The notes below the pieces were generated by a model that saw only the letters and a program-made list of their open reading frames with translations, was not told the DNA's origin and did no database searches. The translations under genes and the position numbers were made by a program. Below are positions 36,900-48,461 of a stretch of 64,000 nucleotides of DNA, one piece after another (position 1 is the first letter of the stretch; each line of letters begins with the position of its first letter). Location: contig JAWRVZ010000053.1 in the NCBI GenBank assembly GCA_037043235.1, positions 930,001-994,000 of the forward strand. Reading direction: 5' to 3'. The stretch comes from Rhodeus uyekii. Lineage: Eukaryota > Chordata > Actinopteri > Cypriniformes > Acheilognathidae.

Positions 36900-37285
36900 T
36901 GGGAGGTACCCATGATCATTCCTCAGGTCCGTACTCCTCTCATACGGATACTCGAGGTGGCCAGTTCATCTACGGGAGTTCAAGATCCAAGTGAAGAAGT
37001 CTTCACTTTATAGATCGAGCCCTCAGATTCCAAGGGAGGAGGTACTTTGGAGAAACCAGAGGGTAAGTATAGGGTTTGAGTAATGATACATGGAATGTAG
37101 GTGAAATGCGGTATTGCATTGGCAGATTGAGACGATAACTGACTTAGTTGATTTGACTTTGGATAGTGAAGGGCCAAATATAACGGGGACTTAGCTTGCA
37201 GCAGGAGAGTCGGAGATGTTTGTCCCTTGTGGACAGTCAGACCTTCTCTCCAGGGAGGCAAGTAGGATTGGCTGATCTTTTTGTG
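36900..37285 (-). pseudogene. Ty3/gypsy integrase C-terminus with chromodomain start (relic)
   Basis: The minus-strand frame contains CCCTKG-like KGQTSPTLLLQAKSPLYLAL (the LSTRDLPLR region), HFTYIPCIITQTLYLPSGF (from FHVSLLKP) and PPPLESEGSIYKVKTSS (the 'IYKV' start of the chromodomain). Only the last ~95 codons survive, with substitutions in the key positions and a stop after SSLGS. It belongs with the LTR at 36605-36870. Confidence 0.6.
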
Positions 37286-37369
37286 TCGGTCTGGATGTTA
37301 GTCTCCTGACTGCTCTCTGAAGGTGGGTGTGTGCTCACTCCCAAACCCTCTCGCTTACCTCGAACCAGT

Positions 37370-37625
37370 GGTTAACAGCTGGGACTTTTGAAGGTTCCCC
37401 TGACCACGGAAATAAGGTTGGTTGTTCAGTCCAGAATCAACGACGAAGATGAAGATCAAAAGGCACTTTAATGAAGACGACGGTAAAGTAACAGCAGTGT
37501 TACCAAAAAAGCAAAAACAACAACTGAAGTGAAACGGGAGAGCTAAATACATGAGTGGTAATGAACAAATGATAATAGATGAGTGGTGGATGAAACTAAA
37601 ACAAAGGAACGTGACTGAAAAAAGG
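37370..37625 (-). mobile_element. second LTR-like fragment, minus orientation
   Basis: On the minus strand it reads CCTTTGTTTTAGTTTCATCC and CATTAAAGTGCCTTTTGATC, then GATTCTGGACTGAACAACC, an LTR-like R/U5 with an AATAAA-like context. It does not match the 36605 LTR closely, so it is from another family. Confidence 0.4.
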
Positions 37626-37670
37626 CAAAATAAGTTTAGTAATGGTGTGCCAATATGCAATGTTGTTTTA

Positions 37671-38016
37671 CATTTGATTGGTTACATTTATGTACCTGAA
37701 AACTACTGTTAGATACTGAAAAACCTGAAGCACAATTTATTTTATTTGAATTTTTGTTCTATTTTAATAATGTGTGCTGTTGCTTGTAGTTTGATTATTT
37801 GTTCTAATTTTCTTTATTTTCATTTGACACTAGTTATTTTCCCCCCTGAACATAGCACAAACCAAAATTTGACGAAACCGTAACCCAAAAAAATGTGGTA
37901 AAAAGCGAATTGGGCATAATTTGAACCATTACACCCCTAGTCTTTAGTGTCACATGGTCATTCAGAAATCATGTCTAATATGCTGATTTGGTGAACAAGT
38001 AACATGTCTATTTATT
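37671..38016. other. AT-rich DNA, nothing recognised
   Basis: No open frame or terminal repeat was seen. Confidence 0.5.
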
Positions 38017-38227
38017 TGGGTCTTTCTCAAAGAGGTATTTGGCTTTGAGCACATCCCTAATGTACCAGAATTTACTGAACCCCAGACCACCTTTTCAAAC
38101 TGACGGGTGTGGTTCACTGGTGTGTGCACCCGAGTTTGGAAAACAGCTTTCACACCAACCAAATGAACCAAGCACTGACGTCAGACGGACTCGGGTCTGC
38201 ACCACAAACTCTAGTGTGAAAGACCCA
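38017..38227. mobile_element. 211-bp MITE with TGGGTCTTTC ends
   Basis: TGGGTCTTTC at 38017-38026 is mirrored exactly by GAAAGACCCA at 38218-38227. Between them are CACTGGTGTGTGCACCCGAG and a CTGACGTCAG palindrome at about 38175-38184, which contains a full CRE. Similar 'GTGTGAAAG' ended repeats are common in fish. I could not fix a target duplication, so the superfamily is open. Confidence 0.65.
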
Positions 38228-39660
38228 TAAAGTTTACATTAATAAATCTTTATTCAGTTGCAACTTAAAAACTGTTTTGAACTGGTTTTGTTTTTTGCCA
38301 CATCAGGCCAAAACACTCAGTATCAGATGAAACTGGCCAGACATGGTCTTGAGGTTCAGCATATATTGTATATTCAGTATTAGGATATTAGATTTACATA
38401 CGTTCATAAGAAGAGGATTATAACTGAAATTATGTTGGAACAGACATCATTTACAGGTTAGACAAAGGATCACACACTGTTCTAGCCTGTACCAATTAAA
38501 ACATATAAACCTTATGTAACATACAGATATTTATCAGTTTGAACGTTCACAGGTTAAATGAACTGAGAGATCGCTCGACAAGTCATTAGTTGTGTCATTT
38601 TAAATTTTAAAATGAGTCCTTACCCCAACCATATCTTCAAATGCACATCAGAACACGTGCTGCTCACTAATTGGCTCAGAGTGGAGTGAGTCTAAACCTG
38701 GCTGAATGCAAGCATGAGACCACATAGGGACCACAGCGCTCTCTCAGAGGCCTGTACATTCATCATCATGCACTCTCACAACGTGGAGGAATGGGTGACC
38801 TCAAGAGCAGATGTGCCGGTGGCCCAGCTGTGGTCACCCATATTGATGAGAGCATCTGTAACCAGGCTTTTATTGCTTTATTTAGACCTGTGTGAATCTA
38901 GGATGCAGTAGCTATTAAGTCTGCATGCATCCTGTCTCTGATCACATGATGTGACACATGCTTTAAGGTTGATGATGGATACATGATTCCAAGATGTGAA
39001 AAAGTGTCATGTCCAAACTTTTTGGAGTCAAATTTTAAGTAAACACATTATAAATTGACAACATAATGTTATTATGTCATAGCCTGTAAAGTCAAAACCC
39101 AAGCAAAACTAACTTCACTAATGCATCCTTTTCATACTTATATTGTGATGAAAGTGATGAAACATCCAAGAAAGTTAACTGACTACTCTAAAAAGCAACT
39201 AGCCAATAGCATAATGAAAAGTTGTTAAGTAAACGTATAACTGGAATGTAAAATTAAGAGAGTATCTATGTTATTGCAAATAGCCAGAACAGTGTATACT
39301 AACTGCCCAAATTACAAAAGATACCAAGCCAATAATGGGACAGTAGCGTGGACAGTAAATACCGTGGATTAAATGATAAATGTAGAAAATATTCACAAAA
39401 TGAACAAGTTCCCTACAGGTTTTAAATAGTGAGAATAATGTGTTTAATAGACCTATACTTAAACTGGATGTGCAGAGCTGTGCACAGCTCCTCCTTGGAT
39501 CTTTGAGGACACCTCTTTTGAATGGCAGGCTCAATATGGTTAGGGTCTGGTAGTAGTAGTGGAGGGTTTTAGTGAGTAAGGTTGCAATAAGGCAGCATCC
39601 GTTTTTTTATTTTAACTAGGATAACAATATGTTGTTATTATTGAATACTGTTTTGCAATG
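38228..39660. other. intergenic DNA, nothing recognised
   Basis: No coding, RNA or terminal-repeat signature. Several 60-90 codon frames lack domains. Confidence 0.5.
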
Positions 39661-39950
39661 TACTTGTTACAAACATGCTGTTGTGTTTGCTTTAGTTTCC
39701 TGTGTTCCTTTATTTTCTTCCCACTTCTGTGTTGTCACAGTTACTAATGTCATTAGTTTGTTTAGTTCAGCTGTGTTTCATTAATTACGTCATTTGTCAG
39801 CATACTTAACACATACGTGTTTAGTGTACGGTCTTGTTTGTGTTAGTGCGTGCAACTTCCTTTTGTTCTGTTTTATGCTGTAGATTACTACTAAAGACTT
39901 GCCTTAGAACTTTATCCTTCTTCATCGTCTGTCTGCTTGCTGACAGAAGA
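39661..39950 (+). mobile_element. LTR-like stretch of the 40-kb relic
   Basis: CAGCTGTGTTTCATTAATTA, ATTACTACTAAAGACTTGCC and TTCTTCATCGTCTGTCTGC have the order of an LTR U3/R/U5. Directly after it come AGAAGATCGGACCTC and a gag-like frame, as in 12905-13480. Confidence 0.5.
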
Positions 39951-39999
39951 TCGGACCTCAAGAAGTGGATTATGCTGTTAAATTAGCATCAATTTCCCA

Positions 40000-40850
40000 T
40001 TAGAGCTTAGACTTTTTTAATTGCACAGAACAGATCTGCAGTCTTTCTGGCACCTGCCCCTTCGATGACAAGACCATCAAATTGCTGTTCTGGATTGGGG
40101 CAAACGACCACCACCCTGTAGACTTCCTAGACACCTCAGGACTTGACTGAAAGGAGGCCCTCATCAGGTGTCTGGTGAGTGACTGTTCTCGATCCAGGAC
40201 ACAGCCAGACCCAGAGCCCAGCCCACCACAACCCTCAACTGTAGAGACTTCGCTAGAGCCCCACACAGATGGAGAGTGAGCCAGAGCCCGAAGATGAAGG
40301 AACAGTGCAAACCATCGCCCCAGAGCCGGAGCTCCAGAGTGCCAGCGACATCAGTTGCAGAGGGAATACTAGTGGACACCGAACAATGGTTGATTGATTT
40401 GCTCACGACGATACCATGTATTGTATCTCCCACCGTGTATTATCTGTTTGTTCTTCATAATTTCTTTCTCAAAACATCAGTTTAACAGTTGAACAGACCT
40501 TTTGGGAATTGGAATTACTGTCATTGATCCCATCAAGCTTACCTCTGTTACCCTCACAGCAAATCCTCTAGCCCAGCCTCAGCTGGATGCCTGCGGTGTC
40601 GCTCAAGTCCATCAGCTCTCTGTCTGTCCCCCTTGGAATCCATCAGCTCCTTTTCCATTTTTTGCAAGACCTTGACTGCTCCCTCCCTCGACGCCACCGT
40701 GGACTGTTGTCACTGCAATGCTTTGGGTTTGCATCAGTGGGCATCTTCCATCATTGTCAATGGGGTTTTGTTGTCTTCCTGTCACCATCCAATGCTGTTT
40801 TGAGAATAAAGGTTGCAGTTTTTGTAATCTACCTGTAATCGAAATTGTAT
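40000..40850 (+). pseudogene. gag-like remnant of the same LTR family as 13195
   Basis: KLLFWIGANDHHPVDF and EALIRCLVS match the remnant at 13195-13420. They continue into a Pro/Glu-rich tail (PDPEPSPPQP, PEPEDEG-like) with stops. Unlike the 13-kb copy there is no 27-bp minisatellite here, so that expansion is specific to the 13-kb locus. Confidence 0.5.
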
Positions 40851-43394
40851 TTTACTGCAGAACTGTGAGGATTCTATTATGTTAGCAATAAGATAGTGCT
40901 TCATATTGTCAAGATAATCTAAATGATCAATTCCCGCATGAGCAACAAACTTTGTGCAATATAAATTGCTTTTTTTTATAAAGTTACTGATCCTCACAAA
41001 TGCAAATACGTGGCAAATTGAGGGTAAAAAATTGCTATCATGTTTGTTTAGAGCAGATTTATACAAGTCTGTTCACATAAAATACTTCCACCCTGAAGAA
41101 AAGTCATGGTCTGTTTAAACATCTAACTGCTGTTACAGACATAATCTTTATATGAGCAAGCACAGGTCAGTAGACAGTCAGAGACAATCAGACCACACAA
41201 TCTGAACAATCATTGTCTCACTAAACTTTAATAGGCCTGCATCTGCACGCTTTCTCTAAAATTTCTGACCTGAAATAAAAGAGTGCTTTGAGAGAAATAA
41301 ACTGTAAAGACTGAAAATTACTAGTCTGAGACTTCCAGAAGTAAGATGTCAAACACTTGACTAGAGAGGGTCAATTGTTCTTAATATCCTAAGCCTTTGA
41401 TTATAAAGCAAGACAATTACCAAAACCCTCATTAGATAAAACAGAGGTTGGGTTTAGAGAGAGGCAATTTGCTTGTCTAAATGTCTGGGTACAAGTGAAT
41501 AAATAGTTTTCAAACCAGTGAAGTAGGGGAAGATGAGTGGCTAAATGACTCATGTTGGCGGCGGATATGTTGAAAGAATCAGTATTCTGAGATGAAGTCA
41601 TGCCTACAAAAACTTGAGCTCAGGTGAGACTCTGAACCACAGGACAGCAAAGAGTGATGCGACTATGATTACATCTATAATAGTTAACTGAAATCTCTCC
41701 AAGCAAAACAGTAATGAAACAGATGTGTGTGTTTTGCACCTGAGATGTTTGAGGGACAAAGATCATGTTGTTCTGGATCTTATTTCGATTTTGTCAGGTT
41801 ATTAAAGATTTAAATAACAGGGTGGTTCTGAGTGTAGCTGCATGCTGGCAGATGGAAACACCTCTGGTTTTATAAGTTATTATTGTTGTAATTTTTTCTA
41901 ATTGAAGACGAGTCGGTTTCTCAGGCTGTAACCATTTCTCAGTTAAACTAAACAAAGGCATTTAACCAGATCAAAAGGAAATTAAGTATTCAATAAATTT
42001 AATGAAGTCAATTCATTTGATGACATGCCTAAAGGAATATTCCAGATTCAGTACAAATTAAGTCCATTCATCAGTGCTTGTGACATAATTGCCATGAAAA
42101 GAAAAAAAAAATCATTTTTTTTGAAAAAAAAAATAAAAAATCAGGGTACATAGAACCAAAGTAATTTTTAGAGTAATCAATATTATGCCACACATGCTGT
42201 CTACTGTGTTCAAAACAGGCCGACATTTTCAGTCTTTTTGGTGACTTATACATGTTTATAAATATTATCCTTCCTAATTGTGTGATTCCAGCTGTCATCC
42301 GTCTGCAGCTCAATCTTCAATCATGTTCCAAACATAATTAGAGCCGAATAACTTCCCTCTTTTCAATTATCTGGAGTGGGTTTTACGGTAACCGCCCGTG
42401 TGAATTATCTTTTTCATTTCGTGGCCGACCTACAGGCGAACTGGAGGTCAGGAGGGTTCACGTCACAGGCTCACGCTGAAGACCCCTATTCCCACTGAAC
42501 GGCATCTTGTGTGGCTTCGCAATCTCACCCCCTCGTCTGCACGGATGGACGAGGGCCATTCTCCAACCGCTATCAGCTGGATGTTTAGATGTGCCCACAC
42601 TCACAGACAGCAGAAAGCTGTAATGATAGAATTGTATCCAGATGATAAGCCGGGGTCTTTTATAACTCATCAGCCAGCGACACGCTCCACGTGCACTTTG
42701 GTGCCAATTTATGGGGCCGTCATGTGAACCTGCTGTTGTTGCTGCCGCTTTGGACCACATCACTTAGATCTGAATCACTAAAACCACCCTTTCATCTGCG
42801 CTCCTGGACGGCAGCTGGGGAGGAGGGAGTGAGTGAGGGAGGTGTGTCCTTTCTTTCTCACTCTAATTACAACCATACAGCTCCTTTGTCATGTCTGAAG
42901 TAGAGAAAGATCAAATAAAGGCAGCGCTTTGTGCTTGGAGCAGGACATTTAAGGGCAGACCTGTTCGTATGGGGGAAAGTCTCGGATCAAGAAGGCACAG
43001 GAGACTCGGAGAAAGAAAACAATGGCAGTGCTTCAGCTTTACGTCTGACGTTTTAGTCTATTTAACTGATAGACTGTCACGTTAATGTTAATTAAGTTTT
43101 AATTTATAGTTAGGTTTCCTGTCTCATCGCTGGCAGCTTGCCATGCAGAAAGAGAGTTGAGAAGTTTTTTAGAGAGTGTCATTGTGTCTGAGTACACAGA
43201 GCACACCTGCGTGTTATTGCCTCATAAAATACCTATTAACACTTAGCTGGACTGAGCTTGTAATATATAACTTTAATTATTAGCTACAAATCTGCCACAA
43301 CTGTTTTAAAAACAATTCTATTGTTCTTAAAGAGTTCAAGAGAGCTTCATCATTCTTTAGATGTTCATTTAACTGACACTTTTTTTCAAACTCA
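40851..43394. other. intergenic DNA; candidate conserved block 42330-43090
   Basis: No gene was recognised. 42330-43090 has higher GC, balanced composition and no repeat signature. It contains AATTATC/TAATTA-type motifs, so it is a candidate regulatory element of the wnt10a region. This is a guess from composition only. Confidence 0.3.
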
Positions 43395-43640
43395 CACACA
43401 TTTTGGTGTCTCATGTTTTATGGGGACTTTTCATAGACATAATGATTTTTTTGACTGTACAAACTGTATATCCAGCCCCTAACCCTAAGCCTGCCCATGA
43501 CAGAAAACGTTCTTGTTTTTTTTTTACTTTTTCGAAAAACATCACTGCATTATTTAGCAGTTTTTTTCTCATATAGGACCAAAACATGTTGCGCAAAGAC
43601 AAGGAATTTGGACATTGCCATCTTTGCGGGGACATTGGAT
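43395..43640. repeat. abundant fish interspersed repeat
   Basis: ATGGGGACTTTTCATAGACA, TGACTGTACAAACTGTATAT, CCCCTAACCCTAAGCCTG and a closing CGGGGACATTGG match, from memory, a very common cyprinid repeat with 'GGGGACATT' boundaries. The mobilising family is not known to me. Confidence 0.5.
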
Positions 43641-44671
43641 TTTTTTAATTGTCTGTTGACTTAGTTGTGATATTCTCAAAAGTCTTTTGTATTGTAGGGA
43701 AGACAATTTTCCTCCTCAGTAGGTGTATATAAATAAATAACAATATTACATATAGGGCTACTAATTGATGGAATCATTCTATCTGAATTCATAGTACATT
43801 GATATTATGTCACATAATATTATTAATATAATATCATACTTTATTTGTATGTAATTTATAAAATGATACAGTGCAAGTCTCTTTGACCGATTGTTATTTG
43901 TTTTATATTCCATTATTTAAAGGGGCACTATTGTAACTGTTGGCCCTCTAGCAATTATAAAACGAAACTGTACGCATTTTGCGGAAGAATGTAATTTTGG
44001 TTGTGGTTGTGCTTCTGGTCTGCGTAACTGTGCAGATTAATATGTTTCTTTCTCATAACTAAAGAGAGAGAGAGAGATTATCCTAGTGTGCATAAAACAT
44101 TCCCTACTAGGCTTGAGAGATATAACCAGCTATGTTAAAAAATAAAATAAATATCCATGTTATGGTCTGTATTTGTTTTGTTTTTGTTTTTTTACATAAG
44201 TTCACAATTTGTACCTATTGTACTAAAGTACCTATTGTTTTACAGATATTTACTGCAATTTAAATAATTTAAATTTCCACTCTTTATTTACAGGGAATTT
44301 CTGTATTTTGTATTGCATCAAATTTCTGCTTTTTAGGAGGAGAATTTCTGTATTTTTACAGAATAATGTGTGCTTTTACATTAAATGTTTTTTCTGTAAA
44401 AATATAAAAAAAGGAAATGAATGTGTAATCGGCATGTTTTACTCACCATTTAAGATAATGCGTTGATTAAAGTGAGTTATTTTAAGAGTAAATAATAGTA
44501 TTTGTACATACAGTAGACCTATATGTACTCTAAATTATGTATTGTTTATTTTACTAATCTTTTAATCTTGACTTATTTTCACCAAAATGTCTTAAATGTT
44601 CCTAACTTGCATCTGAGTGTGATTACTTTTCTTTTAGTCCCGTCCACAACAGTTCACAGAGCCATACATTG
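43641..44671. other. AT-rich DNA, nothing recognised
   Basis: A short GA run lies at about 44064-44078. No open frame or terminal repeat is recognisable. Confidence 0.5.
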
Positions 44672-45475
44672 ATGGAAGTGATTTGAATCTATTCCATGCT
44701 GTGCACCTGAAGTGGATCATGAGATTAAAAGTGGTGTAAAGCAATCGTAAAGAGCAGCCATGAGCAGGAGCATTCAACACATCCATCGATCCACTAGGAA
44801 CTGTGTGAGGGAAAATAACTTTCACCTTTCAGCAAGAATGTTTTGCCAATTAGAGCGACCTCTGACAAGACCATAACAGACATCAACATATGTGGCTAGC
44901 TGAGGTAAGAGTTCTACATTTGATGGTATGCATATTGCGTTATTGATAGTTTTGAAGCTAATGTTAGCATTTCTAAAAGGTGTTAAGTCATATAACTGGT
45001 GTTGAGAGCAAAGTTGAAAGATGCCTGCTGCAGTTCAGGATTTTAGCCTTTCCTGCTCAGCATCCAGATCACAGTAGGATGAGATTTTGCATTGTCTCAG
45101 TAAAACATATGCATGTTTGAATAAGTGTATTAGACCTACTAAAGTTTTGTGTTTGTTTGTTTGTGATTTCAGGAAGGCTGGAGATCTACAGCAGATTTGT
45201 ATTGTAATGCAGATGTGGACAGAGTGCACTGTTCTTCTCATACAAAAAAATACTTTTACATATTTAATGCAGCAGTTTCGTATAGTATTTTGGTTGACAA
45301 TCATTCCTGACTTTTCATTCCAGCCGGATGATCAGCCGGTAACTGCTTGAATCTCACCCTGCTTAATGGTTATTTCCAACCTTCACCTGGATGACCTTTA
45401 CTTTCAGCTCAGCCTCGCCAAGACTGAAATGCAAGCATTTTCACTTGTGTTATAATTGATCAGTTAAAACTTCAC
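44672..45475 (-). repeat. unclassified repeat, arm B of an inverted pair
   Basis: Reverse-complement partner of 33668-35012, diverged by many substitutions and lacking the ~550-bp segment found in arm A. The arms are about 9.7 kb apart. Confidence 0.8.
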
Positions 45476-45489
45476 ATACCACATTGCTA

Positions 45490-45840
45490 GAACTGCCCAG
45501 TCTTGCAGATTGTTCTTGTATATTGGGATGATCAGTGCCTTCCTATTGGAACATGCTACACAACTTGTCATTCAAGCTCTTGTTCAGTCCAGACTGGACT
45601 ATTGTAATACTGTCTTGGTCACTGGCATCAGAGTCAAGGCACTGATCAACCACTGGTTCTGCACCCCTGTACCCAAACCCACTGATTCAGACCTATGTAC
45701 CCTCCAGAAGCATGTGCCTTGTGGTGCCATTCCAAAGAAGCACACAATCATTTTCACTGACTTTTCCATGCTCCAAACATTTTGAAGAGACTGCTGAAGG
45801 TGCATCTTTTTGTGAACACTTGAACAATTAGTACTAGCTC
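45490..45840 (+). mobile_element. L2-like LINE, C-terminal reverse transcriptase fragment
   Basis: The frame at 45510-45785 includes ATQLVIQALVQSRLDYCNTV, a landmark of the segment after the RT domain in L2/Maui-type LINEs, and a later LLKVHLF phrase in another frame. It is 5'-truncated and ends in the AAC microsatellite that serves as its 3' tail. Confidence 0.7.
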
Positions 45841-45845
45841 TTTCT

Positions 45846-45846
<1 letters not shown>

Positions 45847-45889
<43 letters not shown>

Positions 45890-45890
45890 A
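45847..45890. repeat. (AAC)n microsatellite, LINE tail
   Basis: About 14 AAC units directly after the L2-like fragment. The minus-strand poly-Leu frame is an artefact. Confidence 0.9.
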
Positions 45891-46308
45891 AATTTGCTGC
45901 ACATACTGGTTATGCATGTGTCCCATAAAAATGCAATAAGCACATAAATTCGAAAACAAATGTTTTCAGATTTGTTATGTTTAGCATATTTTTCAAATGT
46001 TTTAATCTTCATTTTTACAGAACCACTCAACTTTAGACAATCTCTAAATGAAGTACTTCGAAATGTATAAAAATAGCAACCTTTAGGAAAATGTAGCTAA
46101 AATTAACAATTTTTTGTTAAATGTCAAATTACTTGACTTACAGGAAATACAAGTTTAGTATATAATTTGGAGCATGCAAAAATATCTACATTAAAAGAAA
46201 ACCGCTATATACCTTCATATTGTAATATTGCTGTCATTATTGTATTTGTATACAATTACACTTTCTGGAGTACAATGGAAGCTATAATAAGTGCACTGAC
46301 AATTTCTA
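45891..46308. other. AT-rich DNA, nothing recognised
   Basis: No signature was seen. Confidence 0.5.
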
Positions 46309-46640
46309 GTTCCCTTTCGAAAGGGAACCTTTGGTTTGCTATGGGGAATGCCTCTGGCATGACAGGGGTCGGAAGCATGAGTCTAAACACGACAAGGAAC
46401 TTGACCTTGAAATGCCTGGCAGTCTATGACGCCACTACTGATGTGACAGAGAGTATAAAAATGCCTGTAAAATACATCATCCACTTCTGTCTGAAGGAGA
46501 TGTGTGCATGTCTCCTTCCCTATTTTCAGGGAACCATGGTTACATTTGTAAAATGAGACATTTCTTTTGAAAGGGAACTTGCGCTGTGTCCCCTAGGGGT
46601 CGCTATGGGGAATGGAAAATTCATGTTGCCATGCTGAAGG
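46309..46640. mobile_element. DIRS-like terminal repeat remnant
   Basis: It starts with the perfect 20-bp palindrome GTTCCCTTTCGAAAGGGAAC and has GCTATGGGGAATGCCTCTGG. It closes with GAAAGGGAACTTGCGCTGTG, CCCCTAGGGGTCGCTATGGG. The wording parallels the termini of the DIRS elements at 48199 and 52909 (GTTCCCTTTCTGGGAAC, CTGTGTCGAAGCACTAGGGG). No coding part is attached. Confidence 0.5.
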
Positions 46641-46739
46641 GATAAATGCCCTATTGGCTGAGTTAAGTCAAAGGAATCAAAAGAGTCCTCATTCCTAAAG
46701 TGCGGCAGCAGTGATCATAGATCGGAGAACCATTACAAA

Positions 46740-48000
46740 GGCCTCTACAGGATGACTCTAAAGAGAGGAAACCTAACTATGTTCATATTCAGACCACCGT
46801 CCAAGAAGACTCACAGTGAGCCTAACACTCAGAACTTCTGTTCAAGCAGCCCTGAAGAGTGTTGGCCTCAAATTAGAGGCAGAGACAACACCAATCAAAG
46901 GGGAATGCCAAGAAAGTCTCAGAAAGAGCTATAAGCTTAGTCTTATTAGCCTGCAAAGCTACACAGAGTGGAAGCCTAGAAACACTCAGCCAAGGATCCT
47001 AACAACCTAGCATACGAGTTATAGGAATGGAGGCCTCAGTATTCCCACTCTCTAAATTAAGAGACCTAAAAACACCTGACACTCAGGATCTCTTACGAGG
47101 AGTCTCAAAGAGAGCCTGCAACTCGTAGAGATTTGGGGAGCGGAGGCCTCAATAAAAACAACTGACAACGCTCACAGTAGCCAAGGAGGCTAACAGAGAG
47201 GCTAACAACTTAAACATCAGCCAAGCTCTAGGAGTGGAGGTCTCACTATGAAGAATCTCTCAAATGAGAGAAAACCTAACATTCCAACACACTCAGGATG
47301 TTTTGCACTTACACTCATGAGTGCACAGTGAGCCAACTACTCGCGATCGCTATCTTAGCGAAGGTCAAGAGAGCAGAGGCCTCAATAAAAACAAATCTCT
47401 CTAGCGAGAAGAGGCCCATCAACACTTGCAGTAAGCAAGGAGGCTCACAGAGAGACTAACAAACATTAGCCAAGCTCTTGGCGTCGCATGACGACTCTCT
47501 AAATTGAGATGAGTCCCAACGATGCCCCACACTCAGGATATCGTGCAATAAGGCTCACAGAGAGCCTGCATCTCACAATTGCTATCCTAGCAGAGCTCTG
47601 GGGAGCAAAGAGTTAAATAAAGATAACTCTCTAACGAGAGGAGGCTTGGCGAGGCTTGGTGAGACTTGCAGTGGCCAAGGAGGCTCACAGAGAGACTAAT
47701 AATTTAGCATACCTTAGCTGAGATCTTGAAGTATGACTACTTTCTAAATCGGGAGGAGACCAACCATTGCCCCACGCACAGGATATGTTGCAAAGAGGTT
47801 CACATAGAGCCTACCACTAGCAATAACTATCCAAGCGGAGGTCAAGGGAATGGAGGCCTCAATAAAGATTACTCTCTCTAGCCAGAGGAGGCCTACTGTA
47901 AAGGCAGTGGCCAAAGAGGCTCACAGAGAGCCTAAAAACTTAACAAACGACGTAATGATGTCCTACGCTCAGAACAGCTTACCGAGGAGGCTTTTTACTG
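46740..48000. repeat. degenerate ~240-bp tandem repeats (about 5 units)
   Basis: The phrase CCAAGGAGGCTCACAGAGAG (or variants) recurs at about 47181, 47436, 47675 and 47911, with a weaker version near 46949. Each unit also has CTCTCTAGCGAGAGGAGGCC-like, CACACTCAGGATATCGTGCA-like and GGAGGCCTCAATAAA-like phrases in the same order. The identity between units looks like 70-85 percent by eye. No open frame spans it. Confidence 0.8.
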
Positions 48001-48198
48001 CAAACTTTCTGCTGTAAATAAATTATTAATTTTTGCCAGATTATGTCCATTACCTGTCTAGTGATATATGTTTATGCTGAAATATAATAAAATAATGGTT
48101 TGTATTTTTAAAAACATTTATCATGTGTCATTATCTGTAGAGAGTTGGCTCACATGATTTAAGTTTTGCACTTCAGAACCTCCATTAAGGGAACAGAG

Positions 48199-48392
48199 GT
48201 TCCCTTTCTGGGAACTCGAGCTGTGTCGAAGCACTAGGGGAAATAGCCTTGCGTGAGTCACGTGAAGATCTATGCAACCAATGAGAAACGAACGCGTGTG
48301 AATGCGTCACTAACGGCCGCAGCCGGTGACGTCATGAGGCAGAGCATAAAGCGCGTCTGAAACCGGGGCGCGTCAGCTCTGAATGCCTTCAG
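48199..48392 (+). repeat. left inverted terminal repeat, DIRS copy 1
   Basis: The shared part (about 48221-48392) is mirrored at 52691-52870. The outer 22 bases, GTTCCCTTTCTGGGAACTCG, differ from the outer right end, as is usual for DIRS ITRs. Bases 48312-48313 (AA) differ from GC at the same place in the right ITR and in both ITRs of copy 2. Confidence 0.9.
48257..48350 (+). promoter_or_regulatory. promoter-like motif cluster in the ITR
   Basis: The ITR carries, in order, a palindromic E-box TCACGTGA (48258-48265), a CCAAT box (48278-48282), a CRE TGACGTCA (48327-48334) and CATAAA as a TATA-like box (48345-48350). This order is that of a vertebrate RNA polymerase II promoter driving rightward into gag. 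Motifs are seen directly; activity is inferred. The right ITR carries the same cluster pointing inward. Confidence 0.5.
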
Positions 48393-48461
48393 CGTGCTGT
48401 GTCTGTGTGAGAGTGATTTTGAGTTGAGATAGCTAAAAATCATCAGAATGAGTGTGAAAAT

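Noticed and set aside
45599..46030. Minus-strand poly-Leu protein
   Set aside because: Arises from the (AAC)n tail of the LINE fragment.
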